DNA from: Triatoma infestans
Lineage: Eukaryota; Arthropoda; Insecta; Hemiptera; Reduviidae
DNA length: 64,000 bases
Assembly: GCA_011037195.1 (NCBI GenBank)
Contig: JAAEAF010003052.1
Span: 1-64,000, forward strand
Reading direction: 5' to 3'
A program made the translations under genes and the position numbers. Below are positions 63,991 to 64,000 of the stretch, in pieces. Position 1 is the first letter of the stretch. The number at the start of each line of letters is the position of its first letter. Below the pieces are notes generated by a model. The model was given only the letters and a program-made list of their open reading frames with translations, searched no databases and had not been told where the DNA came from.

Positions 63991-64000
63991 TTTATTTATT

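Overview
This is AT-rich eukaryotic DNA, almost certainly from an arthropod and probably an insect. The evidence is the mix of mobile elements: mariner with D,D34D residues, RTE, Jockey, R1-like and RNase-H LINEs, a GIY-YIG Penelope-like element, a Helitron, tRNA-derived SINEs, and many CA and A/T runs. There are no operons and no bacterial gene organisation. I see no complete host gene. One 132-bp open stretch at 43992-44123, with strong splice signals on both sides, is the only candidate host exon. The species cannot be fixed from the sequence alone.

Layout. 1-3.6 kb: LTR-type copies (a close pair separated by 13 bp) and a partly duplicated RTE fragment. 3.6-9.2 kb: modular repeat, a Tc1/mariner-type fragment, a Jockey fragment inside the modular repeat, and an RTE-like LINE end whose 3' tail is shared with a SINE. 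9.4-14.5 kb: another LINE, more modular repeat, a tRNA-SINE with clear target-site duplications, and a transposon with about 230-bp inverted arms. 15-26 kb: decayed RNase-H LINEs, an R1-like LINE end, and the first hammerhead-ribozyme-bearing Penelope tails, one of them split by a solo LTR. 27.4-28.4 kb: a short Helitron with both termini. 28.9-31.2 kb: an LTR copy holding a GC-rich insert, then a better-preserved RNase-H LINE end. 34.5-35.8 kb: a nearly complete mariner. 36-45 kb: a MITE, SINEs, a rearranged modular repeat, the candidate exon and a local tandem/inverted repeat. 46.9-56.6 kb: more hammerhead tails, the GIY-YIG Penelope remnant, a dead second mariner and a local tandem duplication. 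57.8-64 kb: Jockey, RTE and R1-like remnants.

Two patterns tie the window together. First, eleven copies or remnants of hammerhead-like sequences in two families (core CTGAAGA or CTGATGA, a stem II hairpin, GAAA, a short palindrome, then TC or TT) lie in Penelope-type tails. Eight of the eleven form four head-to-head inverted pairs, and one copy lies just downstream of a GIY-YIG endonuclease remnant of the same element. Second, a dispersed modular repeat (about 20 copies or pieces) has hairpin-like ends, internal modules carrying a CTTCCGG motif, and a CA or CATA microsatellite at a constant internal place. Most other elements are inserted in it or lie beside it.

All family assignments come from reading motifs in translated sequence. 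No database search was run. Boundaries of diverged repeats are approximate to some tens of bases.
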